Assembly (NCBI GenBank): GCA_022315425.1
Contig: JAIUPT010000036.1
Coordinates: 62,001 to 126,000, forward strand
Reading direction: 5' to 3'
From: Pseudevernia furfuracea
Taxonomy: Eukaryota > Ascomycota > Lecanoromycetes > Lecanorales > Parmeliaceae
Length of the DNA: 64,000 nucleotides
In this document: positions 34,402 through 45,936 of the stretch, piece by piece
Numbering within the stretch: the stretch's first letter is position 1
Layout of the letters: every line of letters begins with the position of its first letter
Program-made: the position numbers and the translations under genes
Notes under the pieces: model-generated
Told to the model about the DNA's origin: nothing
The model's database searches: none
What the model saw: the letters and a program-made list of their open reading frames with translations, nothing else

Positions 34402-34440
34402 CATATCCCAGGGAATACTTTACGAGTAGGGTGTGACGCT

Positions 34441-34999
34441 CGTTGGTTCCATTCGGACACCTCAAAAATAGTCCCTTTGTGCGCAACTCAACTCGATGTC
34501 ATAATGATGAATCAACCTACGATTAACTCTCCGTCTGTAGAAAGCTATCCCAATTATGGGGTTGTGTAACCAAAAAATTTCCGTTAAATTTCTTTGTCAT
34601 TGCGTTCCAACCTGGGGGTTGATTCTTGAGGTGACTACCTTACCTTACTCTCTCGTCGCTGAGAGCCTGCCATTCAGGCGATCAACCTAAACAATAAGTA
34701 GTTTTGAGAATATTTCTTAACAGATAATACTATGACTGAATGCTACTGATGTTTGTTCCTGTTCTCATCTGGAACGCTATGCCAAAGATACGCCTGCCGC
34801 CAGCTGTGATCACTCGAGTTGAAAAGATGATTAAAGCGGCCATGTACCCCACTTAATTCACTGCGCAATTGCGCATCGTCTATCTCGAAAGCTCTACTGT
34901 GGCGATATCTATGACTCCCAGTTTCTCAGGAAGTCGGCCACTTCGCGCGATTACCGTCTGCAGTCTTCAAGCTTCCTCAATTACATCTAGGAGTGCAGC
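34441..34999. other. intergenic, no supported gene
   Basis: Between the insertion and the oxygenase gene. The last 300 bp should contain the oxygenase promoter. Nothing else recognised. Confidence 0.45.
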
Positions 35000-36503
35000 A
35001 TGGCCACTTCCATGCTCTTAATGCCGGAGAGCTTGAAGCCTCGTTGGTACAACTCTCGGTCGCCACCGCTGGATTCATCTCCTATAACGCAGAACACTAC
35101 CACCAAACCAGGGCCTATGGCAGTAAGTGATACCCTAAAATTCAGGATGGGTTCGACGCTAACCATTGCTTGCTTCCTCAGGTAGCTAGTGAACTAGGGT
35201 CTGACATCCAAATACTTCCGTCCCTCGAAACACACCTTCAACGTCAGGCAAAACTCTCAGGCTCCAGGTCAAAAGAATACAAGGAGCTGCCCGAAGGGTT
35301 CCTTCCTCGGGTAGAGGGACCGTATGTTTGGTCGAAGCCGCGTGTTGAACAGTTCGAAGTACTGTTGCTACCTAAGGAGATCGATGAAATCAACGCAGCT
35401 GTGAAAGCATGTCGGCAGATACCCTTCAATGAGCTTTCACCAAACACATTCCCTCTTCCATACCTCGGGCCTCGACTTCGCGGGCTGTCTTCAGTGATAT
35501 ATGAAGGATCAGGAGCGCTAGTCTTGCGCGGGCTGAACCCGGACGATTACGATGCGGAGGATAATATATCTATTTTTGTGGCCTTGTCAAGCTACATGGC
35601 ACCGCTACGAGGCCTACAAGGCGAGAACAACTTTTTGAGTATGGGCAACCAGCCTCCTCTGTAAGCTGTTCTGACGAAAGCTCTGCGCAGTCCACCTTCG
35701 CGATGCAGGCTCTAGTGCAGTGCCCAATAGAAAGAGGGGATCACCTTATGCGAATGTGGCTCAAGTATGATACCAATCTTTTTCCTTAATCTTGGTGCTT
35801 ACTCACTGCCCATGAGGCCTTCCACAACGACATCGGCGACGTACTCGCTCTATACAGTCAGAGTATTGCGAGTCGGGGAGGGCAATCTCTCTGGGCGTCC
35901 TCAGCGCAAGTATACAACGAGCTCGCGTCTACTCGGCCAGATGTCGTACGTATTCTAGCGGATAGCGAGTGGGTCTTCGATAGGTGTGTCCTAGTGCCAT
36001 TGCCCCATGAGCTGACGGCTAATTACCGTACGTGCTTTTTCAGATTCGGAGGTGATCCTCCGTACACGCGCCGTCCTATCTTGTTCCAAGAGAACGGCCG
36101 GCCATTCTTCAACTTCGCACGAAGTGTTCTCCTCGGGCGCGAGCTAGGGGAGCGCTCCCCAGGACTACCACCGCTTACTGAAGAGCAAGCAGAGGCCCTC
36201 GATCTGGTTCACTTCACTGCACTAAAGCATGCTCTCATTATGACTCTCGAGAAAGGTGACATATGTTTCCTCAATAATATGTCATGTTTCCATGGGCGTG
36301 AGGCTTTCGCAGACGCAGACCGAGAACAAAGTAAGAGGCACATTATGCGCATATGGCTCAGAGACCCTGCTCGGTCATTCAAGACTCCACCCTGCTTGCA
36401 GGAGACCTGGGACGAGGTTTATGGTGAAGAAAGACAAAAGTATGGACAATGGACTGTAGAGAAAGTCCATTCAGCGAAGCTGATGACTACCACGGGCAGT
36501 TGA
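35000..36503 (+). CDS. TauD/TfdA-family Fe(II)/2-oxoglutarate-dependent oxygenase
   Basis: Five exons, 35000-35122, 35182-35638, 35691-35764, 35817-35983 and 36044-36503, give 426 aa. The family hydroxylates small substrates (taurine, 2,4-D, gamma-butyrobetaine and others) with Fe(II) and 2-oxoglutarate. The metal-binding motif HxD is in AFHNDIGDVLALYSQS and the distal His in NNMSCFHGREAF; the 2-oxoglutarate-binding Arg is likely in MRIWLRDP. Also visible are GALVLRGLNPDDY and VYNELASTRPDVVRIL, typical of the fungal TauD-like group seen in secondary metabolism and in stand-alone genes. Intron 2 (donor at 35639, acceptor GCGCAG) restores ENNFLIHLRDAG; without it there is a stop. Substrate unknown. 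It is flanked by two retroelement insertions. Confidence 0.88.
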
Positions 36504-37082
36504 TTCGACAGGGTGATGCTCTATAATGCTTTCATTCGTTCTATTCTGCCAGCAAGTCCACTATGTGGATGTTCGCTGCTGTTAATGACGTCGCATTGAA
36601 TGTTTTTATATTATCGCATGCGTGACAGTAGCTGTACAAAGTTCTGCAAATACCTATGCTGCCCTCGTCCGTATTTGATAACCGTATCTACCTAGAAATG
36701 CAATCTACCCGGAAATGCAATCTCTAAAGTCCGATAAATCCGGCGCATTCTACAAACCACCAAATGTGACCTTTTTTGAAATATCCTTCTCAGAGATTGT
36801 CAAACGACATTCGCGAGACGAGTGTAAGTGAACCGCTGTGGCGTGAACCGCGGTGCGAAATTGACTAGCTGTCTTGTCGTACAGAATACGGAGTCATTTA
36901 GAAGACCGAAGAGAGAAGGGGAAAAAGAGAATCTGTGGTCGTGCGAACCGCCCGTGTTGCCTACTTGTTTGCTATCGTCGTCAAAGCACGGCCACAGATA
37001 CGGGCGGATTCTTGTGTTCAGCGCTTGAGATGACAAGAGATTCCTCGTATATTCGGGAAACCACCGAATCATACCCGAGAAA
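36504..37082. other. intergenic, no supported gene
   Basis: 3' flank of the oxygenase gene, then unremarkable sequence. Short ORFs on both strands near 36800-37080 overlap each other and look random. Confidence 0.45.
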
Positions 37083-37373
37083 GTGATCGAATCATTACCT
37101 TACATATCCATACCGCCACACGCCCCCAGCACATTTTCGTATTCCTTCAGGGATAGGATTCGGGATTTTGTCAAAACCCACGATGGCATGCTGGGTAGAC
37201 CTCTACCGAAACCGGGGGGGCTTTGGAAGGTATTTGAAAAGACGTGGCTCGACGGCGAGCGCGCACCATGGAAGCCCCGAAAGTACAGTGCTGTATTTGT
37301 ACCGGGTATGGGGCGCGAAGTCCTCCGAAACCGTCGATTCCGGGGTAACAAGCCCCCGAAGCATCGCGATTTT
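37083..37373 (+). pseudogene. possible small ORF cut by the LTR element
   Basis: An ORF opens at 37083 and encodes 97 residues with balanced composition (Pro, Arg, Trp) up to the LTR boundary, ending HRDF. On the other side of the element, after the target duplication, the same frame continues from 38880 for 27 codons to a stop. This is compatible with an ORF of 124 codons disrupted by the insertion. No family is recognised, and start position 37083 is only the first available codon. Confidence 0.3.
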
Positions 37374-37546
37374 TGTCAAAATGTGGGGTTCCCAGCCTCC
37401 TCTCAGTCATGTTTCAGCTATGACCACTGCGCATGTCGCTTGTATGACTGTATTTGTATGGGGTCAAAGACATCCCTCAGGAGAGTTCTGAGACTGAATA
37501 ATTTATTCTTCATCCTTATTCTTCTTGGTATCCTTAAATCTTGATA
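37374..37546 (+). repeat. 5' LTR, 173 bp
   Basis: Ends in TTGATA where the 3' copy has TTGACA. Most differences from the 3' LTR are T here against C there (for example in the last 60 bp), the direction expected of RIP acting on this copy. Confidence 0.88.
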
Positions 37547-38701
37547 GATTATGAGCTCGAACGACGAGCAAGGGCAGTATCAAACTATCATCCTTATCCT
37601 TTCCCGAGAATATTAATCAACACTAATACGGTGATCTCTTTTCAGCAAGGAATATATTCATCGTATTACGATTGTTGCGAGCGTACCCCGCATCCCTTGG
37701 TGACACCTGCCTGTGTTAGCATTCCTTTGTTGACACACTATCCCTTTTAGGCTTAGCGTGCCTTGGCAGGTTCACTCAGCCATACATATATGACCCTCCC
37801 TCCCAGTACATAGTTGTTCTGTATCTAGTTGTCTTATTCAAAACACCTACATGACATGACTCTGTACTGGTCCTGACAACGATAGCCCATTTTTTTTTGG
37901 CTCGTAATCACCGACGAGAGGGCTGTCGCAATTTAATTCAACACAAAAAATATCGAATATCTATATTCTGCTATCGTGATTATAACTTACGATAACATTT
38001 AACGTTCTGGCTTTCAGTCTCTGTTCGATGTTCGCAAGAGTATCTCTTTAAGAAGATCTTCACGTCTTTTACACTCGATATAGTCTCAAAAGAAATCAGT
38101 CTTTGCGATCTTTGTCGTCAAGTCGTTTTTATTAAATCCTATCTTTCATTAGAACAAGCTTGTTATTATATATTTCAAGGTCTGCGTATAAGCACTTTTC
38201 GTATCTTTTACGAGAACTCGAATCTTAGAGACAATATCTAATCGATATCGATAAGATTCTCGAAAACTCTGACGAAGAATAACAGAGTGTTTATTTCACT
38301 TCGATTATTCGATCATCGTTATACGACAGCGAATTCGAAGTCAGCGAGAATACACTTGATTCATCAAGTGATATCGAGCTTTTTGATCTTTTTGTCAAAT
38401 CATCGCTCTCGCTTTCGTATTCATTAGAACTATCGTTCCCTTTATCCTCGCTCTCGCTCTCTTCTGAAATCGAATCGAAGCGAGGTTATCGATTACGATC
38501 AGGGAGACTTATTGATGATTAGAATAAGAGCTGATACTCTTTTTCTTTTTCTTATAAGGTTTTTGAGGTTTAATGAGGTCAGCGAGAAGTATTCGAGATT
38601 GTTTTTCAGAGGAGCTTCGGGCTGTCTTTCAGGGGAGTTTCGAGATGTTCAGGCTGTCTTTAGGGGAGTCTTAGGCTGTTCGTCGACTGCTCACAGGGGA
38701 A

Positions 38702-38874
38702 TGTCAAAATGTGGGGTTTTCAGCCTCCTCTCAGTCATGTTTCAGCTATGACCACTGCGCATGTCGCTTGTATGACTGTATTTGTATGGGGTCAAAGACA
38801 TCCCCCAGGAGAGTTCTGAGACTGAATAATCCATCCTTCATCCTCATTCTTCTTGGTATCCTCAAATCTTGACA
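38702..38874 (+). repeat. 3' LTR, 173 bp
   Basis: Direct repeat of 37374-37546, with intact TG...CA ends and TGTCAA/TTGACA short inverted tips. It is followed by the ATTTT duplication. Confidence 0.88.
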
Positions 38875-38879
38875 ATTTT

Positions 38880-39389
38880 CGCCTACAACGACTACTGGGG
38901 CTCGAGGACGAGTCCCCCCATGGAAATTTAGCCTCGCAGCCTAGCTGTATCCAACATTTGTAGTTACCGAGATATACTTCAAGTTTTGAGATGCAGGAGA
39001 TTGAATTGTAATTTTATTGAGAGTATTGGTGACGGATGGTTTGTTGCTACTTGAAATCTCTGACTATGAAGCGATGGGGCCGAGTAGTGCAAGTTTTGTG
39101 TTTATTTTGGCTTTTTGGGACATGATTCAGTGATGTGCCGTTCACAAATTCCTTCGGCTACCATCTATTAAGCCAACCCAACACCCAAACCGCCACAGTC
39201 TGCGCTATCCCAGGGATATTGGTGGTACCGTTCTTCAAGGTGGTCAGTGCAATCATGTATGGTGTGGGCATGATATGATGTAGCCAAGCGACATGGACTA
39301 GAGCCACTCCGCCTCCTGTAAATCTCTCGAGGTTGCTGTTTGCATACAAAGAGAGCTTGTCTCGAATTCTCCGAAAACTTCAAGCTCGG
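38880..39389. other. intergenic, no supported gene
   Basis: Host DNA to the right of the LTR element, then the 3' flank of the Rhodopsin-domain gene. No protein-like ORF apart from the 27-codon continuation mentioned for the disrupted ORF. Confidence 0.45.
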
Positions 39390-40922
39390 CTAACTAAAAC
39401 CAGGCATGCCGGCGTCAGATCTCAACTCCCTTTCACTGCCGCTGTTTTTCTTCGCGCCTGGCCCTCCTTTGGTTGCCGACGGGTAAGTCGTCATCGCGTA
39501 TGGCGCCTCGAGATAATGAAACCCTGGCACGCGACCGCCGTGCCTCCGTGCTTCTTCCTCGTCATCTACAACAAATCTATGGGTTTGCTTCCTGGGACGG
39601 AGTTTGCCAATTAGGAAAATATACAGCGGTTTCAATGTTGGGACGCAAGCAACGATTATCGACACATTGGTTTCCACACTGAGAATTCCAGGACTCAGTA
39701 TACGTGCGTTCAAGTTTGGAGTAAGTGTGCTTACATGGCCCAAACGGCAGCATCGAAGAGGTCCCCTATAAAAGGCAATCAGCAAAGGTAGTAGACTGTC
39801 ATAGGCCTAGCGCAACAGCGATAGAATAACAGTTCTCTCATCGTGATTGATACTGCGAGGACCTTCCAAGTACCGATGGTGGTACACATTCAAGATCGTC
39901 CCTCTCCATTGAGGAAAAGCCCAAGAGGGACTTGCCTACCATACGAAGTGCTACACAATAGCGCATTACCCGCTTCAATATAAAATTACTTACAAGTAAG
40001 GTCTGCTCTTTCCGAAAGGCTTGACTCTAGAGTTGTTCTGATCACAGCACAAACCCCAGCACTGTGGCGTCATTAGCAGTCATTAGCCTCAAGCAACGAA
40101 AGTGAGACACTCACAAGACACCGAAAGACAGCAGACTGCACAAGGCGACCTTGGCCTTTGTGCTGAGCTTCAAATCCTTCACAAACGATATCGGAAAGGC
40201 GGCAAGCGAGAAGTCAACCCAGGCGGCCACGGCTTGTCCGAATTTAGTCTGACAGCTTTCATTAGGACAACGAGACACGGAAACCGACCTCCATTGAAGT
40301 AACCGAACTTTTCCTGCAGACTGGGGTCTTCGCAAGTCCCTGGCTCCGTTGGATTCCAAAGCTTTGGTGCAGGTCGGCATTGACCCACCAGTTGACTGAC
40401 ACAAGTTACCGTAGTAATGAAGAGCAGTCCCATGGTAAAGTAAAGAAAAATCCGTTTCGGTTTGTCACGCACGGAATTCCTAATGATACTCAATAGGAAC
40501 AGACAGATAGAAATCTTACTGGAAGCTAAGCTCAGGGAAAAAGTTGCTTCCGAAAGGATGGCGTACTTGATGGCTATTTCGGTGCTAGAGAGCGAGAGGT
40601 AGTACCTGTGCTGTCCAAAGCCCGCAAGTACTGCCATGACGTTGAAACCGGCAGTAGTGATCGATAGGGCCTAGATTGACGAAAGATTCAGAGCGACGAC
40701 TTGATAGGTATATACGCCAGCAATATTCAAACAGTCTATCGAACTCACCATAGCAAGTGAAATAAGATAGTCGTCCCATCCCGTTGAGCCAATTATCCGA
40801 ATGCGAACAAACAGCCGCAGCAGTACGGACAGCAGCGCGAAGGCGCAGAAAAGTAAGGCAGCAATTAAAAAAGACGGGCCTCTGTTTTGGTATCCGCTCA
40901 AAGGTTCTGGGTGTGCCTCCAT
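39390..40922 (-). CDS. Rhodopsin/SAT4-family integral membrane protein
   Basis: Six exons, 40922-40749, 40670-40289, 40232-40115, 40061-39994, 39765-39735 and 39678-39390, give 353 aa in one frame. The protein has about seven membrane helices: LIAALLFCAFALLSVLLRLF with RIRIIGSTGWDDYLISLAMV (the family signature RxxxxxxxGxDDxxI), then later helices in FLYFTMGLLFITTVTCVSQL and VALCSLLSFGVFAGVCAVIRT, and the conserved end VETNVSIIVACVPTLKPL before a basic/Gly-rich cytosolic tail. This fungal family (Pth11-related without CFEM) is large, mostly uncharacterised and plasma-membrane located; receptor roles are known for a few members only. Intron 4 (39766-39993) is 228 nt, longer than the others (53-78 nt). 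Confidence 0.9.
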
Positions 40923-42326
40923 ACTTAGTTGCTAGAAAAGAGGAACGAAGAGCCAGGGCCAACAACGAAATGAAGTCAGAATTGCAGCGGACAAGGAAAT
41001 TTTGTCATCCAAGTATTTGGCTCAAATACTGTCGAACCTTGTCACGGTTTCAGCCCCTGCTGCAACACTCACGGCCTAATTGGGCCTAGCGCGGCGCGGG
41101 TTTCCTATCCTTTCCCAGTTCCTCAACGAATGGCCGTCATTGCGTCTGCATTTGAGGTCGTGAACGGCTAAAGTTGCCTCTCATTTATGATCATCGAAGC
41201 TGCAACCGTTGAGCCGTGTTCCATCACTCAATCCCGGGCGTCTCCATTTGCACAATGTTTGCACCATGTCTGCGAAGCTCGGCAGTTTGGTTCGTCGGTC
41301 CCACCATCTCTTCTCAGACCGCCAGAAAAGAGGAACAGGGCCACCATCTCGTTACTCTGCACGCAATACCTTAGTACTGACCAGACTTAGGACATCGTCC
41401 TCACCTACGGCCATGTAGTATTCCGTGCGTGGTTATCCCACAAAGTGTGCTTATCGAAAAGGAGGTGGCCCCGCTGCCCACGATTACTCTCTTTGGTCAT
41501 CGATAACTAATATAACCTTTGCCTCCATCTTGGCACTACCTCAATATGGGCTTCACACCGTACAGAGACGTATTATAGTTATTATTCCATTCACACTGCA
41601 ATTCCAGCTATTCGCATCTATTCAGTCCATGATTGAATTGGCGTGAAAGGGATGCACACAGCTCAAGTCCAAGAAAGAAGTCCACTCGGAAGGGTAGTCG
41701 TCCCTTGTATCAACTGGACGGTCCGCGCTAGCTGCGCGCGCTCACATTTTGCCGTATACAGCGGTATAAAATCCTGACACCAAATTTCCTTATCAGTGAA
41801 GACCCTGTTTTTGCACGGTACCTGGCTTAATCATCTTGATGCATGTGCTATAATATTCGAGTGGGAGATGACCTGCTGACTGAGCGGTGCGATCGAGATG
41901 GCATATACGTCACAACTCGCACCCAACAGAAGGCGATCCATTTACTTCATCGGGCTGATTGGACGGCAACAAAGGAGGGAGGTAGGTAGCCGTAGGAAAA
42001 ATGGCCTTGACCCGCACGGCCGAAAAGTCTGGCAATACTGACAACCCGGCGCGGTGCTATCCACCAATCATGTCCTTCACTGGGCATTTCCGTGCGGATA
42101 AGGCTGAGCTTTCGGCCGTGCGAGTATTCGATATGCGAAATTCAGGTACGGGAAATCATCTTCGATGAGGGGTGATACCTTATAAGCCAGCGCTTAGGAT
42201 GACCAGACAACCAGAGGCCTTGCCGTATTCTTTATAGTGTTTGCAACAAGCTTTCAAACGGGATGGAGATACTGCCTCGCCGCTGCCACAACGGAAGAGG
42301 CGCTGATTGACTTATTTTAGAATCTT
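40923..42326. other. intergenic, no supported gene
   Basis: 1.4 kb upstream of the Rhodopsin-domain gene and up to the RIPped retroelement. ORFs of 60-100 codons overlap on all frames and none is protein-like. Composition is normal up to the sharp change to AT-rich sequence shortly after 42327. Confidence 0.45.
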
Positions 42327-42537
42327 TGACCCGGCTTGACAGGGGGTTAGTGGGCCTTAATCTCGCACTCTCGTATAGCATGTTGATTGTTGAATATTAC
42401 ATATTATTCTTGAACTTGATAGACGTGTTCTTTGCAGGGAACAGATTTTATTTAAGAGTAGCATAAGTAGCTATCTTTCATCGACGTTTGACTCTTTATT
42501 CGAATTGATCTCTTTCAGAGCAATAGTATTCTTTCGT
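42327..42537 (+). repeat. 5' LTR of the RIPped element, 211 bp
   Basis: Begins TGACCCGGCTTGACAGGGGG, aligned to TAACTCGACTTGATAAAGAA in the 3' copy: every difference is C to T or G to A. It ends about at TTCTTTCGT. Confidence 0.8.
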
Positions 42538-45359
42538 AGACACGCAAGTAACACGCTATTACTTGATCTCGTATTTTATTTTTATTAATATATTCTTCTG
42601 TTACTAAATTATTTATATCGTATTTTATTATTTAATGATCTTTGTAGCTATAATAACTCGTTTTAGAGCGATTAATTTCGCTTAAAAGACGTCTTAAAAG
42701 ATATCTTTCTTAAAGACGATTACATTAAAGACATCGATTAAGAAGATTATTGTTTCAGTGATATTTAAATCTTAGAGTGTTACAAAGAAGATACGTTTTA
42801 CTCGTCACTCAGTCGTTTTAGAAATCTTATCACGTGATATTACTTCAGAGACGTCGGTTTCTAAGACCTCGATCGAGATAGTTAATTTATTCGTCGTCGA
42901 AGAGATCTTTTCGTCGTTATATCGTACTTCGTTGAATTAATAAATCGTAGTCTTAATCAAGAATTATAAGATTAATACGTCGCGATTCAAATTTTATCAC
43001 GCGTTTCATCGATTCAAGTTTTATTATCGTCGATACGAGTTATTCTTAGAAGTCTCGAAATTCTTCTCGTCGAATTCGAAGATAAAAAACGAATTAAGAG
43101 TCTCTTTTTTATATAAAGAAGATAATAAACTCTTTTTTAAACTTTATAAGCGTTTTCGAGTCGTTAATATTAAATATTTTATAAAATCTTCAAGTTTAAA
43201 AATCTAATCAAGTTAGTTTATAATTATATCGATTAAACGTAAAGTATCAAGAACGATAAAGATAAGAAAAATAAGAATATTTAAGAGATCTTCGATCTTA
43301 ATCAACTTCTTTGCTGCTTTAACGTGTATTATTAAATTATTTATTCTTTTATAACACGTTTTTATATAATCTTAAAACTTTATAAGACTTTTTTTAACTA
43401 TCGTATTCGTCTATCGAACTTTTTAATTTATTATCGCTTCGACTTTATTAAGTAATATCACTATTCTTTTATATTTACGCGTATACTTAATAAATAAAAT
43501 ATCTCTCTATCGTAATTTATCGAAAATATACGTTATTTTAACTTTCTTGTTCAAGAGATAATTCTCGCGAGTAACGATATCAAGTAATATTCAAATAATT
43601 AGATTATCAAGTTTTTCTCTTTAGAGAGCATAATGATTTATAATAACTTTAACGCGAGTAAATGTAATTACGAGTAATACAGATACGTATATATTTATTT
43701 TCATTATTAATAGAATCACGTTATCATGATCTATATCAAGTCTTAAATCTTTAATATTAATTCGATTTCGCTGAGACAACGAATTACTAGACTATTCGAT
43801 TAATTCATAACGAGCTATTTAGTCTCGTCGTCGTTAATCTTCGTATTCGAGAGATTCTCTTATACTTTATTCGAGACGTTCGATTTTAATTTATTTTAAC
43901 GAGACTCGTTGAAAATAAAAGAATTACTCGAATATTACTTATATCAAGATACTAGCGAATATTCTTCGAAAGAGTATCAAGATTAAATATCGAGATTTAT
44001 CTCTTAATTAGAAAAACAAAAATCATTTTTTAGTTCTTAACGCATCTAATATATTATCGACGAACCTTCGAAAATAGCTTTAGTATAATCGATTAATTAA
44101 AATAGATATCGATTTCGAGTCTTAATTCGTTTGCTTCTCTCTGAGACTCGTTTCGAAACACGATAACGATTAAAGACGTATTCACGATCTATTCTTTTTA
44201 TATAATTATTTAATCAACGACGATATATCTCAAGCGTGAAATATATTAAAATATACGATATTCGATAAGATAGTGAATACATTGTTATAGTAGAATCAAA
44301 AAGCTCGACTAATTAAACGAGATCTTAAGAATATATTTTGATATTATAGTCGATTTTTTAAAAATCGAACTCGATAATATATTTATATAGACGAGAATTT
44401 CTTCGAACAAGCTTAAGCGAGCGAGAAAGACGATAATAGATCTCTTAAAAAGAGTAACAATCTCGCATCGCGAGCTTGAATCAACGATAGAATTTCTATT
44501 CTTTATAACGAAAATCGTTATTTTCGAAAGAGTACTTCTAAGAAAATCATTTAACGTTATTCGAAGATCAATAACGATTATTCGACTATTTATCGATATG
44601 AAAGTCGATCTATTATAATAAAAGATCTTTTTTAAGAATTAAAATGATCTCAAATTATTACGTAACGTCGTCAGTCGACGATTATAATATATTTAAATTA
44701 ATATCTCGAAGAAGCTTGATATAGAAGACTATATTTTGAAACACTTTAATCTTTTATTACACGTTTAAAACGTCTTTAACACACGCGTAACTTCGCGATA
44801 TACTTATAAAGATATTTAATTCAAGAAAATAATAGTTATACTTTATACAATTCGCGTATAAGTGAATAGATTATTAGATACTCGCTTAATATTTTATTAT
44901 AACAACGAGAACTGCGTTTATAAACTTCGAAAATTCTTTATTCGTGAATCTGCGATAATATCGCTTCGAATAATAGCTATGTTAATAATTAGTCACGATA
45001 TTCTTTTCATCTCTATAGGAATTTTGATTAAGATAAACGAGCTAACGAATAATCTTTCTAGTTTTCGATATCGAAAAATCGTTAACAAATATTTATAACT
45101 AAATTATTTATCGAGATATCGATCTATTACTTCGCTTCGTTAAAACGAGACTTATCGCGATAATAATATAATTAGATCTCGATATCGCGAGATCTCGCTC
45201 GACTTCTTTAATAAGAGTTAATATAAAATATTTATAAAATTTATTCGACGTTAATTAATTTTTATAACACTCACTATACGATAAATTATATTTAATTCTT
45301 CTTTTCGACGATCTTTCTCTCGTTAAGAATCTAAGTAGCGACTCTAAATATTAAACGAA

Positions 45360-45589
45360 TCGCTAGTTCAGCTCTATGTCAAGTCCCTGACAAAGACTGT
45401 CACGGTTCTAGTTCATGACGGCTGACTTACCTACTTGCTTGCTGTGTTATACTCTAGGCTGGTCGGCTAGCCCCAGCCCTACGAGTTATATTCGTTAACT
45501 CCGCAGTGAAATTACTCTACATAGTTAATATTCTATTCATATATGACACCACATCGCTAGTTCAGCTCTATGTCAAGTCCCTGACAAAG
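45360..45589. mobile_element. 230-bp insertion with 38-bp terminal direct repeats
   Basis: A perfect 38-bp direct repeat lies at 45360-45397 and 45554-45591. Between the copies, 156 bp start TGTCAC and end CACCACA, like a solo LTR. ACGAA occurs just outside each end (45355-45359 and 45590-45594), compatible with a 5-bp target duplication. The insert has normal CA/TG content, unlike the RIPped DNA around it. Type is uncertain: solo LTR in a duplicated site, or a miniature terminal-repeat element. Confidence 0.6.
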
Positions 45590-45936
45590 ACGAAGTTTAT
45601 TAAAACATATTTAATCGATGTTAGATCAGCTCATATGAATATAGAATTTGAGAACTTGAAAGTCTTTTATAATATATAGCTAAAGAGAGTCATAAACGAT
45701 ATTTATCGTTTACGAGACGAAGACGAGACTCGAGAAAGATGTTTAATCACGAAGAATATTCTTTTATAACTTTTAAAATCCTCTTATAAGATTATTAAGT
45801 ATAATATAACGATACAGATAGTATTTTATCTCGTCTTTATAATCTTTCTTAAAGTGAGCGAGTTTATATACGAGTCGAAAGATCTTCGCGACGAGAACTT
45901 CGATAATTGATTTTTAATACGTCGTCGCGTGACTGA

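Larger units (their letters stand above)
32828..34440. mobile_element. MITE-like inverted-repeat element, interrupted by an LTR element
   Basis: A left arm at 32828-32872 contains TATTCCCTGGGATATGCAAT, with its last 18 bp duplicated in tandem. The right arm is the inverse complement but is cut in two: GATTGCATAT ends at 33083 and CCCAGGGAATAC resumes after the LTR element at 34407. Tips read TACTCGTA and TACGAGTA. Without the insertion the unit would be about 290 bp. It includes a run of G near 33018-33027 and no coding potential. Confidence 0.5.
37374..38874. mobile_element. 1.5-kb LTR retroelement with ATTTT target duplication, RIPped interior
   Basis: LTRs of exactly 173 bp each (37374-37546 and 38702-38874) begin TGTCAAAATG and end CTTGATA or CTTGACA. 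The 5-bp target duplication ATTTT is at 37369-37373 and 38875-38879. The interior (1,155 bp) is AT- and TCG-rich, poor in CA/TG and full of stops. No gag-pol frame remains and the length is too short for one, so it is non-autonomous or internally deleted. Confidence 0.88.

Noticed and set aside
44862..45098. 78-codon ORF in the RIPped element
   Set aside because: AT-rich chance ORF in DNA otherwise full of stops; no reverse transcriptase, protease or integrase motif.
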